Made by a program: the position numbers and the translations under genes
Notes under the pieces: model-generated
Told to the model about the DNA's origin: nothing
What the model saw: the letters and a program-made list of their open reading frames with translations, nothing else
The model's database searches: none
Part shown: one piece after another, positions 48,187-59,213 of the stretch
How the letters are laid out: every line of letters starts with the position of its first letter
Numbering within the stretch: position 1 is the first letter of the stretch
Assembly (NCBI GenBank): GCA_910578525.1
Contig: CAJTRF010000001.1
Location: 20,350 to 84,349 of the forward strand
DNA from: an uncultured Mycoplasmatales bacterium
GTDB lineage: Bacteria; Bacillota_I; Bacilli_A; Mycoplasmatales; Mycoplasmoidaceae
Direction of reading: 5' to 3'
DNA: 64,000 nt

Positions 48187-48420
48187 ATGAGTAAGACAAA
48201 AACACTAAGAGTCTCTGATGTAGATCCAGAAGAATTTGAAAGAATTAAGGTCGAAGAAACTAAAGTAGTTAACCTTAAAGACTTAGGTGATTTATCTTCT
48301 TCGAATATAGATGAGGAATTATCTAAACTTTCAAAAAAACAACTTAAATATCGTTTAAAATACGAAGAAACTGATCCTGTAGTTATTGCTAAGATCAAAG
48401 AACTACTTAGAAACATGTAG
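48187..48420 (+). CDS. Small charged protein of unknown function
   Basis: A 77-residue, Lys/Glu-rich, probably helical protein that I do not recognise. It has its own leaderless promoter and stops 5 bases before dnaE. Leucines spaced through LSKLSKKQLKYRLKYEE suggest a short coiled coil. Position before dnaE hints at co-expression with replication genes, nothing more. Confidence 0.65.
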   Translation: MSKTKTLRVSDVDPEEFERIKVEETKVVNLKDLGDLSSSNIDEELSKLSKKQLKYRLKYEETDPVVIAKIKELLRNM

Positions 48421-48425
48421 TAAAA

Positions 48426-51359
48426 ATGTTTATTAACCTTAATACACATTCATACTATTCATTATTAATGTCATCAATTACTATTGATGACATTATTAAT
48501 TTTGCAATTAAAAATAAACAGAAATATGTTTCATTAATTGATATTAATTCAATGTATGGAACAATTGAGTTTTATCATAAAGCTATTAATAATAACTTAA
48601 TACCTATTATTGGGTTACAAATAGAATATCAAAATGAAAAAGTCATTCTTGTTGCTAAAGATAACAATGGTTGTAAAAATTTATTTAAAATTTCTTCACT
48701 TGTAATGACTGATAGAGAATTAGATTTGCCTCAACATCTATCAAATTTATTTGTAATTGTTGATGATACATCTAAATGCTCATGAATAAAAGATCATGAA
48801 AGTTCTTTTAGTTTGAATCAAAATGCAAATGATTGCATTGCATGTAAAGAAGCGTTCTTTGAAAATAAGGATGATATTGAATACATTAAAGTTCTGCACG
48901 CTATTAAAGATGGTATTACATATAAAGATGTAGGAGATTTATCAGAGCTATCTGACAATTACATGTTGAATGAAGAACAAGCATCTAAATTGTATTCTAA
49001 AAAATCATTAGAAAATTTAAGTAAACTTTTAAGTTCATGTAAATGAACTATGGAATTTAATAAAGAACATCACTTTATTAAATACAACAAAAAATATAAT
49101 TCTAAAGATTTGCTTCAAGCAATGTGTGTTGAAGGTTTAAAGAAGAGATTAAACTCTACTGATGCACCAATAAGCTACATTAATAGATTAACCCATGAAT
49201 TAGATGTTATTGATAAAATGGGCTTTAACGACTATTTTTTAGTTGTTCAAGATTATGTTAGCTTTGCTAAACATAATGGAATTTTAGTAGGACCTGGTAG
49301 AGGTTCTGCAGCTGGTTCTTTAGTTTCATATACATTAGGGATTACTGAAATTGATCCACTTCAATACGGATTGATCTTTGAAAGATTTTTAAATCCAGAT
49401 CGTAATACTATGCCTGATATTGATGTTGATTTTATGGATGATCGACGTGGTGAGGTTATTGAGTATATTCATAATAGATATTCACAAGAACACGTTGCTC
49501 ATATCTTAACTTTTCAAAAAATGAAAAGTAAAATGGCTATTAGGGATGTTTGCCGTGCTTTTGAATTTGATTTAAAACTTGTGGGATTAATTTCAAAAGA
49601 ATTCCCATCATCTTTCTTCGACTCAAGTATTGAGGAAATTATTAAATCTAATAAAAAAGTTGCTGAATATGCGAATAAATATCCAAAGATATTTAAGATT
49701 GCAAACAAACTTGTAGGATTTCCAAGACAAATAGGTCAACATGCAGCAGGTATTATTATTTCAGATAAACCATTAGATGAAATTATCCCAATTCAATCTT
49801 CAACAGACAACATTTATTCAACTCAATTCTCAATGGAATATCTTGAACCTTTAGGTTTGATTAAAATGGATATTCTAGGTCTAGTAAATCTAGCAACTAT
49901 TGATCAATGTTTGAAATTAATTGAACAAACAATTGGTCAAAAAATCAATCTTTCTAAAATTCCTTTAAATAACCATTCTGTATTTAAAGAATTATCTAAC
50001 GGAAATACACAAGGTATATTTCAATTAGAATCTCCTGGAATGACTAATTTAATTAGAAGAATTAAACCTGTAAACATTGAAGATATTTCAATAACTTCGG
50101 CTTTATTTAGACCAGGACCACAAAAAAACATTAATACTTACCTAGAAAATAAAGCTCATCCAGAAACTATAGAATATTTAAATGATGATTTTAAATCTGT
50201 TTTAAGTTCTACATACAATATCATCATTTATCAAGAACAAGTTATTGAAATGGTTAAACGGGTTGCCAAATTTAGTCTTGCACAAGCTGATATGTTTAGA
50301 CGCGCTATTTCAAAAAAGAATGCAGATAAAATATCAAGTCTAAAAGAAAAATTCATTGAAGGCGGAATAAAGAATGGTTATTCACAAAAAGAAGTAACTC
50401 AAATTTTTGATTATATTTATGAATTTGCTAATTATGGTTTTAACCACTCACACTCATTAGCATATTCATATGTAAGTTACTGAATGGCTTATTTAAAATT
50501 TAAATATCCATTGCAATTCTTTACAACCTTATTGTCATCTAATGACAATAGTGCTGATAAAATTGCTATGTATGTTGCTGATGCTAAAAAATGTGGAATC
50601 AATATTTATCCACCTAGCATTCAAGATTCACATTTTAACTTCAGCATTAAAAAATCCAAAATCATTTTTGGTTTCAATGCAATTAAGGGTATTGGCAGAG
50701 AAACAATTAATAAAATTTTAAGTATTAGAAATGAACAGCCTAATCATGAATTTAAGAATATGTTCTATGCTATTGGATTATTAGCAAATAATTCCATTGG
50801 AATTAAAACTATAGAAATTTTAATCAAAGCAGGATGTTTTGATTGTTTTTTAGAAAAAAATCAAACTAGATTATTTATTCTAAAAAACTTAGAAGAAATC
50901 TTTAAAGCAAGTAGATTAATGAAACCTAATGGAGAATTTATTATTTCTCCTAATTTAGTTGAAATTATTCCAACAAACGAAGAAATCTTAGAATTACAAG
51001 AAGAACAATTTAATTTACTAGGAGTAAATTTTGCAGAACATCCTGTAATAACCATTAGAAATAACTATAAAGGTAGTGAAACAATTTCAACATTAGCAGA
51101 TGTTTCAAATAACACTTCTGGATTTATTCACTGTTTTGTTGTTCTAGACAGTTTTAGAGAAATTAAAACTAAAACAGGTTTGCCAATGGCGTTTGCAAAA
51201 ATAGAAGATGATACAAAAGTATCAGATGTTGTTATTTTCCCTGGTGTTTATACTAAAGCAAAAGGTATAATTAAAAAAGGTGAAATCTATTTGGTGTGTG
51301 TTAAAAACGCACCACGTGGCCTTCAACTAATGAGTATTAAAGAAATAGATCATGAGTAA
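48426..51359 (+). CDS. dnaE: DNA polymerase III alpha subunit DnaE
   Basis: C-family replicative or error-prone polymerase. The 977 residues include the N-terminal PHP domain (LNTHSYYSLLMSSITIDD; here the metal-binding set looks incomplete), the palm with GPGRGSAAGSLVSYTLGITE, the catalytic triad region MPDIDVDFMDDRR, QHAAGIIISD, and QEQVIEMVKRVAKFSLAQAD. An OB-fold follows near the end. It is not PolC because it lacks the embedded exonuclease. Its stop overlaps the 5'-3' exonuclease gene by 8 bases. Confidence 0.96.
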
Positions 51360-52224
51360 AAAAGCAATTGTAATTGATGGCAACTCTCTTATATATAGAG
51401 TGTTTTATGCTACTTACCAACAATTAGACTACTATAAAAAAAATAATTTACCACCGGCTAATGCTATTAGATTAGTAGCTAGTATTATTCTTAAATTATT
51501 AAATGAGAATCAATATGACTATGCATTATTCGCTCTTGATTCTCATAAGAAAACATTTAGAACTGAACAATTCGAAGACTATAAAGCTGGACGTAAACCA
51601 ATGCCAGAAGAGTTACTGAGTCAATTAGAAGATATTAAAAATATAGTTTCTGCTATAGGTTTAAATATTGAAGCAATTCCTGGAATAGAAGCAGACGATA
51701 TTATTGGTAGCTATTGCAAAATAATGAATGATTCTGATATTGATGTTACTATCTTTACTTCAGATCGTGATATGCTTCAATTAGTTAGTCCCAAAACATC
51801 TGTTTCATTTTTCGTAAAAGGAATATCTGTTAGAGATTTATATACAGAACAAAACTTTTGTCAAAAGTTTATGGGATTAAAACCCTGTCAAATTCCTGAC
51901 TTTAAAGGAATTTCTGGAGACTCTTCCGATAACTTAACAGGTGTTAAAGGCATTGGACCTAAAACTGCTGTTAGTCTTTTACAAAAATACGGATCATTAG
52001 ATGACATCTACAATCATATAAATGATCTTAATGAAACACAAGCTAAAAAATTTAACGAATGTAAAGATCATGCTAAACTTTGCAAAAGTTTAGCTACTAT
52101 TCGTTTAGACATTTTAAACAATAGATCAATAAATGAATTTTTAACAAAGAACTTTAATGTAGAAGAGTTTGAAAAAATAATAACTTATTACAAACTTGAT
52201 TCTTTAAGGAACTTATTAAAATAA
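51352..52224 (+). CDS. Stand-alone 5'-3' exonuclease
   Basis: A 290-residue flap/RNase H-type nuclease equal to the N-terminal domain of DNA polymerase I without polymerase. Marks: AIVIDGNSLIYRVFYA, FRTEQFEDYKAGRKPMPEEL, the metal cluster PGIEADDIIGS and FTSDRDMLQLV, and GISGDSSDNLTGVKGIGPKT with helix-hairpin-helix. It probably removes Okazaki primers. Coupled to dnaE by overlap, so both are made together. Confidence 0.94.
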   Translation: MSKKAIVIDGNSLIYRVFYATYQQLDYYKKNNLPPANAIRLVASIILKLLNENQYDYALFALDSHKKTFRTEQFEDYKAGRKPMPEELLSQLEDIKNIVSAIGLNIEAIPGIEADDIIGSYCKIMNDSDIDVTIFTSDRDMLQLVSPKTSVSFFVKGISVRDLYTEQNFCQKFMGLKPCQIPDFKGISGDSSDNLTGVKGIGPKTAVSLLQKYGSLDDIYNHINDLNETQAKKFNECKDHAKLCKSLATIRLDILNNRSINEFLTKNFNVEEFEKIITYYKLDSLRNLLK

Positions 52225-52236
52225 TTTGTTCCAATA

Positions 52237-52242
52237 TATAAT
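52237..52242 (+). promoter_or_regulatory. -10 box of the DJ-1 family gene
   Basis: TATAAT 8 bases before the ATG at 52251, another leaderless arrangement. Confidence 0.5.
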
Positions 52243-52250
52243 AAATATAT

Positions 52251-52811
52251 ATGGTAAAAATCGGTATTATTGTAGCAAATGGTACAGAAGACTCAGAGTT
52301 AGTTGTCCCTGTAGACATTTGAAATCGTGCTGGAATAATTACTAAAATTATTTCAATTCACAAGAAGAAAAACGTTCTTCTTGCAAACGGTATTAAAGTT
52401 TCATGTCACGAAACTTTAGATGTTGAAAACTTAAGTAAATATAATGCAATATATTTACCAGGTGGTACAAAAGGTGTTGAACAATTATCATCAACTAATA
52501 CCCCTAAGTTAATTAATTTTTTAAAAGGCAACACAAATAGTAATGTATGATTCTTATCTATTTGCGCTGCTACAAGCATATATGGAAAATTAGGAATGCT
52601 AAAAGGTGTTAAAGCAACTTGTTATCCAGGTTACGAATCTAGTTTTAGATCTTCTTATGTTAAACAACCAGTAGTTGTTTCTAAACACTTTATCACTGCG
52701 AATGGTCCAGGTAGTGTTTTTGATTTTGCATTTAAAGTTGTTGAAAAATTAGTAAGCCCTGCTATGGCTAAAAAAGTAGCAAATGATATGTTATACAAAG
52801 GAAATAAATAA
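52251..52811 (+). CDS. DJ-1/PfpI family protein
   Basis: A 186-residue DJ-1-type protein of the glutamine-amidotransferase-like fold. The N-terminal VKIGIIVANGTEDSELVVPV holds the conserved Glu, and WFLSICAATSIYGKLG holds the nucleophilic Cys of the elbow. AIYLPGGTKG and FITANGPGSVFDFAFKVVE complete the family pattern. Members are deglycases, chaperones or proteases; substrate unknown here. It is 2 bases before hpf. Confidence 0.92.
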
Positions 52812-52813
52812 TT

Positions 52814-53110
52814 ATGAATTTTACAATTAGATGAAAAGACTGCAAAAAAAGTGATGCAATTGCAAACCACTTACAAAATAAAATGGATAATTTCCAAGAT
52901 TTCCATTTTGTTGAAGATGATGGTAAGGTAGAAATCGTTTATTATGCAAAGCAAAATAAATATACCTGTAGAATGAACGTTCATGTTAAAACTAAAGGTA
53001 TCATTAGAGCAGAAGCTAATGCTTATGATGTAATTACATCAATTAATGATTGTGCTAATAAAATTACCGATCAATTAAGACGTGTAAAAACGCAATTCAA
53101 AGATAGATAA
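52814..53110 (+). CDS. hpf: Ribosome hibernation promoting factor, short form
   Basis: A 98-residue HPF/RaiA-type protein that blocks the decoding site of idle ribosomes. Beta-alpha-beta-beta-beta-alpha pattern with MNVHVKTKGIIRAEANAYDV, then ITSINDCANKITDQLRRVK, the C-terminal helix of this family. It lacks the long HPF dimerisation domain. The N-terminal Trp is TGA. A stem-loop terminator follows. Confidence 0.82.
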
Positions 53111-53119
53111 AAAACAAAC

Positions 53120-53147
53120 GCACTCAATGTGCATTTTTTTATTTTTT
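53120..53147 (+). terminator. Terminator after hpf
   Basis: GCAC and GTGC form a four-pair stem with a five-base loop, followed by a T-rich tail. It lies 9 bases past the hpf stop. Confidence 0.6.
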
Positions 53148-53197
53148 TCAAAAAATGTTGCAAAAAAAAAGAATATAAATATCATGTAGGAGGAAAT

Positions 53198-54053
53198 ATG
53201 AATAAGAAAATACTAAAATCAATTTTGAGTGTTGCATCAGGAATTGCAATCATTTCATCAATTCCGTTTGCAGTTACTAGTTGCGGATGCTCATCAGAAA
53301 AAAATAATTCCGTTACCTGATAGTGTTTATGAAATTGATACAAACAATGTTTTACAAGGATTTAAAAGTGATTTTTTAAATAATCCAGATTCTGAAATTT
53401 ATAAAGATAAACTTACTGATTGTAATTCAATAATAATTCCGGCAAGAGTAACAAGTATTGCTGATAATGCTTTTTACGATAATCCTCAATCTGGTCCTCC
53501 AAGCTCAAAAATCCCATCATTTATTGCAAAACTAACTTTTGCTGATGGTTCTAATTGCTCTACAATTGGAAGATATAGTTTTTCACGGTCTTCTTTAACT
53601 TCTGCTACTTTGCCTGATAGTTTAACTACGATTAGTAATTTTGCTTTTTTTACCTGTGAAGAATTAACTTCTGTAAAGTTCTCGAGTAGTTTACAATCAA
53701 TTGGTCAATATGCTCTTTGTGTTTGTAATTTAACTTCTCTTGACTTATCAAAATGTATCAATCTAACTTCGATTGGTTCACATTCCTTTGAAGCGTCCAT
53801 GTCATTACATTCTGTAACATTCCCAGGTAGTTTACAATCAATTGGTGAATTTGCTTTTATGAGTTGTTCATCTCTTGAAGAAATTATTTGAAATAATTTA
53901 AACAGCGCTCCAACAATTGAAGCTAATGCAGCTTTTTATGATGTTGCAAATACAGGACATGTTAAATCAACAGGAAGTTATACTTCTAGTGAATTATTAT
54001 CACTTTTAAAAGAAAATGGTTTGCCGGATGGCTGAGAAGTAGCTAAAGATTAA
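53198..54053 (+). CDS. BspA-like leucine-rich-repeat lipoprotein, frameshifted
   Basis: A surface lipoprotein of the BspA (LRR_5) group. The ATG at 53198 follows a strong AGGAGG. The signal peptide has a Lys-rich start, a hydrophobic core and the lipobox AVTSC. It then runs into an A7 tract at 53298-53304 and meets stops soon after. The leucine-rich frame is one base off and starts IIPLPDSVYEIDTN; it carries repeats such as TTISNFAFFTCEELTSVKF and LQSIGEFAFMSCSSLEEI, and ends with LLSLLKENGLPDGWEVAKD. Removing one A joins the two halves into about 284 residues. This is either phase-variable OFF, a pseudogene or a base-call error. Terminator follows. Confidence 0.8.
53298..53304 (+). repeat. 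A7 homopolymer at the frame break
   Basis: Seven A's just after the lipobox of the first BspA lipoprotein. Six A's would put the signal peptide in frame with the leucine-rich repeats. Confidence 0.8.
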
Positions 54054-54068
54054 TTGCAATTTTGGGAG

Positions 54069-54094
54069 TACACCACTTGGTGTATTTTTATTTT
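54069..54094 (+). terminator. Terminator after the first BspA lipoprotein gene
   Basis: TACACC and GGTGTA form a perfect six-pair stem with loop ACTT, followed by T5-A-T5. A standard rho-independent signal, 16 bases past the stop. It abuts the convergent rpmB stop. Confidence 0.85.
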
Positions 54095-54288
54095 TATGCT
54101 AATTTGTTATTTTTTCTTAATGTTTTTAAAGTTCTAGCAGAAACTCTTACTTTCTTAGTTTTGCCATTTTCTTTAATTGTAACCGTTTGAAGATTTAATC
54201 CTCATTGTCTACGTGAATGATTTAATGCGTGGCTTCTTGTATTACCACTCATTGCTTTTTTACCAGTTATTTGATCTTTTCTACTCAT
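54094..54288 (-). CDS. rpmB: 50S ribosomal protein L28
   Basis: A 64-residue ribosomal protein. MSRKDQITGKKAMSGNTRSH is the family start (the GKKAxxGNxxSHA block), followed by NLQTVTIKENGKTKKVRVSA and RTLKTLRKN. It is too short for ordinary ORF cut-offs and has one TGA-coded Trp. No zinc cysteines are present. It lies between a convergent terminator and pgi. Confidence 0.95.
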
Positions 54289-54319
54289 AATCTTTTTGAT
54301 TGTTATTTTATTATATTAA

Positions 54320-55603
54320 TTATTTTCTTTTTAACAAAGAAAACATATTAGTCTTATACGCTTCCACGCCTGGTTGGTCAAATGGATTAATCTTTAATAA
54401 ATAACCGCTCATCATGGCTGCACGACATAATCAAATATATAAATATCCGTAATGGTAAGAATCACATCTAGTAATATGAATAATCAAATTATTTGTTTTA
54501 CCGTTTTTAGTATGAGCTAAAACTGTTCCTTTAAACGCTTGTTCATTAATATAATTTAATGTTTTTTTGTTTAAATATTTTAAACCATCAAGATTATCGT
54601 TAATTGATAATTTTAAATCTTTTCTAGGTTCATCTACTCATAGTGTAGTTTCACAGAAATTTCTAGTTCCTTGTTGCAAGTATTGACCCAATGCATGCAA
54701 GTCAGTGGTAAATAAACTTATAGTTGGATACATTGCCTTGTGAGATTTGCCTTCTGATTCACCAAACAATTGCTTTCATTGTTCTCCAATCATTGTGAGT
54801 GATGGATCATAAACAATAAAGTTTTCAACTTGTATTTTTTTAACAGTATGAAAATAATGTCTGTAACATGCATATAAAAAAGCTGAATTTGATTTTAAAG
54901 AGAAAGTTTTTGTATCATCAAGAGCTTTCTTAGCGCCCTTTAACACTTCTAATGGATCTAATCCTGCTAATACCATTGGAAACATACCAACTGGGGTTAA
55001 TGTTGAATAACGTCCACCAATATCATCAGGAATGTAGAACATTGTTCATTTATTAGCTTTAGCTAATTTATGAAGCGTTCCTGAACAACTATCAGTTATT
55101 GCAACAATCATTTTCTGAGAATATTCTTTACCAAAATTTTTACACATTATTTCTTTAAAGATTCTAAATGTTATAGCAGGTTCTATTGTTGTACCAGATT
55201 TAGAAATAACAATAATGGAAAATTTATTTTTTCCAATTTTCTTAATTACATCATATATGTAAGAAGAAGACATGTTGTGAATGTAAATAAATTTATGATG
55301 ACTAAAACCAATTGATCCTTGAACCATTTCAATTGCTGCTCTTACACCTAAATAACTTCCACCAATACCGATAACTAAAACATACTTAAGATTTTGTTTT
55401 TTTCATTGTTGAGCTTTTTTCTTCATTGCTAACAATTGTTGATTACTGTAGTAATCAATAATGTTTACTCATCCTAATTTTTCAAGACCAGGTAATGTAC
55501 TAGACATCATTTGTCTTTGGATTTTATCAACTTCTTTTTGGTATTTTCTTTGAATTGCTGATTCACTAATTTGAACAGCATTAGATGTAACAAACTTTAG
55601 CAT
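54320..55603 (-). CDS. pgi: Glucose-6-phosphate isomerase
   Basis: Interconverts glucose-6- and fructose-6-phosphate in glycolysis. The 427 residues are normal for the bacterial short form. [53 protein letters not shown] and, near the C-terminus, [15 protein letters not shown] are the conserved sugar-phosphate isomerase blocks. Several Trp are TGA. Confidence 0.97.
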
Positions 55604-55631
55604 ACTTTATATTATTTAAAATTATATATCA

Positions 55632-56816
55632 TTAATAAATTACTTTAATGACCACAGTAATAATTATTATTACTAAAGCTAATAATAATATCACAAAAAT
55701 AAATCATCATTTTTGATAAAATTTTTCATGTTGACGTTGCTTGTTAGTATCAAAAATATTTTTAATTTGAAATGTTCTATCTTTGCTTGGTTTTAACAAT
55801 TTTTCATTAATGCTTGTGGCATTAGATACATTTTTTAAATCATTAATAATTTCTTGAACAGAATGATAACGGTATTTAATATCTTCAGATTTAGATGCAA
55901 TACATCTAAAGATAATATTTTCAATTGCTGGAGTGATATTAGGGTTAATATCACTCATAATGGGCATATCGAATTTAAGAGGCAATTTAATTACTTCTAT
56001 CGAACTATAATTGCTTGAAAAAAATGGTTTTTTACCAATTAACATTTCATAAAAGATAATTCCTAAAGAGAAAAAATCAAATTGTTCAGAGATAAAATTA
56101 TTAGCATTTTTATCATTTGATCTTGCCATCTTGAATACATCAGGAGAAATATATGGATAAGTTCCATATAAAGTTGCCTCATTTGTTAAAACTTTATTTT
56201 CATCATTGTTAGTAAATTCAATCACTGATGAAATACCAAAATCAATAATTTTAACTTGTCTTAAATCATGAGACAATAAAATGTTTTCAGGTTTTAAATC
56301 ACGATGAATAATCTTGTGTTTAAATGAATGAAGTTCTTTAATAGCTATTAAAACTTTTTCAAAAATAAATGTAGCTTCTTTAACACTTAAATAACCATGT
56401 TTGTTTAGATGGTCTCTCAAAGAAATACCATCTACATATTCCATTACAATAATGATAGTATTATCATTATTAATTTTTTCTACTTGGAACGTTCTAACAA
56501 TATTATTTAAATTGTTAACTCTCTTAGTAGTTACACATTCATCTAAAAATTTAATTCATTCACTATCAGAAATAGAAGGATTTCTTGTGACAACCTTAAT
56601 TGCTACATATTTATTTTGCAATGCAAAATAATCAGTTTTGTCAACAAAAGTATCTTCAGCCTTGTAAATTATCGAATTCATGCCTCCACGAGCTATTTCA
56701 TCAATAATTTTATATTGACCTAAAACAATATTCCCTTTTGTGAATATAGGAAGCTCTATTGGTTTTTGTTTAGTTTCTACAGTTTTTTCCTCTTGACTTT
56801 TAATTTTTTCTGACAT
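55632..56816 (-). CDS. Serine/threonine protein kinase, PrkC-like
   Basis: A 394-residue Hanks-type kinase. N-terminal glycine loop EIARGGMNSIIYKA, the ATP lysine in YVAIKVV, catalytic loop HRDLKPENILL, DFG in IIDFGISSV, and activation end GTYPYISPDVF. A single C-terminal membrane helix (WWFIFVILLLALVIIIITVV) ends the protein, with no PASTA domains outside. The ATG at 56816 lies 4 bases after the phosphatase stop, so kinase and phosphatase are made together, as in the Bacillus prpC-prkC pair. Confidence 0.94.
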
Positions 56817-56820
56817 TGTT

Positions 56821-57588
56821 TTATAAGATTTCAATAACTATAGAAGTCAAATTATCATTGCTATGATTTTCTAAAGATTTTCTGATTAATGCGGTAGATG
56901 TAGCATAAAAAGGTTTATCACGATTTTTGTTAATGTAATCATCAATGTAAGGCATATCAATGTAGTTATAAACTCCATCTGATCCTAAGAAAATTAAATC
57001 ACCACGATTTAATTTAAAGCTAAATTTATCATAATCCAATGGGCAATTAGTATTTGAATCTACATATTTTGTTAATGCTAAAAAACTATCTTTGTATTTA
57101 ACAAACATTTCTTGTGGAGCATTTGATGAAACTAAATAATTGTATAAATTATGATCTTTAGTAATTTGTCTTCATTTAAAGTTAGTAATATCAAATCTAT
57201 ATAGACGAGAGTCGCCTAAGTTAAAGCAAATTGCTCTTCCATCTTTTTGAATAAAGATACAAACAAAAGTTGTAGTAATTTTTTTGTTATTTAATTTTGC
57301 TTTGCAATATGCTGCAAGTTTTTTTCTAGCATTTACAATGTTTCTAGAAATTCATATAGACGGATTAACAATGTGACGTCTTTTTTTAAATTTATTTTTA
57401 AAATAATCGACAATCATATTAGAAGCTATTTGGCTATCAGATTGTGAACCAATACCATCACAAACTATACCAAAACATTGATCTGTAGCATTAACTCCAA
57501 CAAATCCGGCATCTTCATTATGATCTCTTAAACCTTTTGCTGTTGCAAAAGAATAATTAAATTTGTTTTCTCTATTTTCTTTTTTCAT
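56821..57588 (-). CDS. PPM/PP2C-family protein phosphatase, PrpC-like
   Basis: Dephosphorylates targets of the adjoining kinase. The 255 residues are normal. Metal-binding ATAKGLRDHNEDAGF and GIVCDGIGSQSDSQIAS, then NLGDSRLYRF, FLGSDGVYNYI and NHSNDNLTSIVIEI. The ATG at 57588 lies inside the end of rlmN, an overlap of 17 bases. TGA Trp codons occur in the centre. Confidence 0.95.
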
Positions 57589-58621
57589 AGTTAGCTCTGA
57601 GTTGTCCACAAGCTGCTGCAATTTTAGAACCACGCTCTAAACGAACAGTTGCAATTATATTGCTATCATTTAAAACTTTAGAAAATGCATCAATATTTTT
57701 ACTAGTTTTAAACTCGTTTTCAACTACATTATTATATCTTATTAGGTTAATATAGCAATAAATAGGCTTTAATAACTTTATAAGTTGTTTGGCATTTTCT
57801 GTTGAATCATTTAAGCCATTAAGCATAATGTATTCAATACCAATTCTATTCTGTGTAATCTTTTGATATTTAACCAATGAATTAATTAGTTTTTCTAAGG
57901 GATATGCGTGATTCACTGGCATTATTTTATTCCTTATTTCATTTGTAGGTGCGTGTAATGAAATTGCTAAATTCATTTGAGGAAAGTCTTCACCAAACTT
58001 TACAATCTTATCGATTAGTCCACATGTAGACACAGTAATGTGTCTAGAACCTAATCCAATTCCGAAAGGAGAATTTAAAATTTGTAAAAACGATTTTAGG
58101 TTATCATAATTATCAAATGGTTCACCAATACCCATAACTACTAAATTAGAAATTCTTGAATTTTTATTCTCTTTTAAATATCTATTAACAGTAATAACTT
58201 GTAACACAAGTTCATCTACATTTAATCCCCTAACTTTTTTTAATAAACCAGATGCACAAAACTTGCATCCCATATTGCAGCCAATTTGACTTGATACACA
58301 AATCGAATAACCATAATCAAATTTCATTAATACTGTTTCAATGGTTCTATCATCTTCTAATTTAAATAAAAATTTAGTCGTTTCATCCACAGGGTCTATT
58401 TGTTTTGTAATTTCAGTTAATTTATTAAACCTAAAATTCTTTTTTAAAATTTGAATTGATGATTTCGCAATATTTGACATTGCATCAAAATTATCAACAT
58501 TTTGTTGATAAATTCATTGGAATATTTGTTTTGCATTAAATTTTTTTAAGCCTAATGAAATGACTTTTTCCTCTAATTGTTCAAGAGAATATGAATATAT
58601 TGATGTTCTATTTTCTTGCAT
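57572..58621 (-). CDS. rlmN: 23S rRNA/tRNA adenine-C2 methyltransferase RlmN
   Basis: Radical SAM enzyme that methylates A2503 of 23S rRNA and A37 of some tRNAs. The 349 residues are normal. Cluster motif CNMGCKFCAS (CxxxCxxC), SSQIGC before it, NLVVMGIGEPFDNYDN, ISLHAPTNEIRNKIMPVN, and the C-terminal TVRLERGSKIAAACGQL with the methyl-carrier Cys. Start MQENRTSIYSYSLEQLEEK from the ATG at 58621. It overlaps gmk by 14 bases. Confidence 0.96.
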
Positions 58622-59201
58622 TGTTAAATGATCTTATGAAAATTTCTTTAATTTTTTTAGTAGCATCTTTTGGATCAGAACCATTAACTACACAATAATC
58701 ATATTTATCTTTAAGAGATAATTCTCATTCAGCTTGTTTAATTCTTTTTTCAATTTTTGCTTTAGATTCAGTTGCTCTTCCTAATAATCTAGATTTTAAT
58801 ATTTCAATAGACTGAGGAGCAATAAAAATAGATAAGAATTTATGGTCATTTTGTTTTTTAATGTAATCCATAATAAGTAATGCACCTTGTGGCTCAATTT
58901 CCAACAATACATTTTTACCTTGATTTCTTAAATCATTAACATATTTTTTAGGAGTTCCATAGTAATTATCAACATAAGTTGCATATTCTAGCAAGTTATC
59001 ATTTTTGATTTCTTGTTCAAATTGTTGTTTTGTTAAAAAGAAATAATCTTTCCCATCAATTTCTCCTTCACGTTTTTCTCGTGTAGTCATAGAAATTGAA
59101 TATGTAAGGTTAAGTTCGTGGTCACTTAATAGAGGTGTAAGAACAGTTCTCTTGCCAACTCCACTAGGTCCACTAATTACAATTAAAAAACCCTTATTCA
59201 T
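58608..59201 (-). CDS. gmk: Guanylate kinase
   Basis: Phosphorylates GMP to GDP, completing the guaB-guaA branch. The 197 residues are normal. P-loop SGPSGVGKRT, the GMP-binding SMTTREKREGEIDGKDYFF and the lid with RLLGRATESKAKIEKRI. One TGA-coded Trp lies near the C-terminus. It begins the gmk-rlmN-prpC-prkC operon, as in Bacillus relatives. Confidence 0.97.
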
Positions 59202-59213
59202 AATGATATTATA

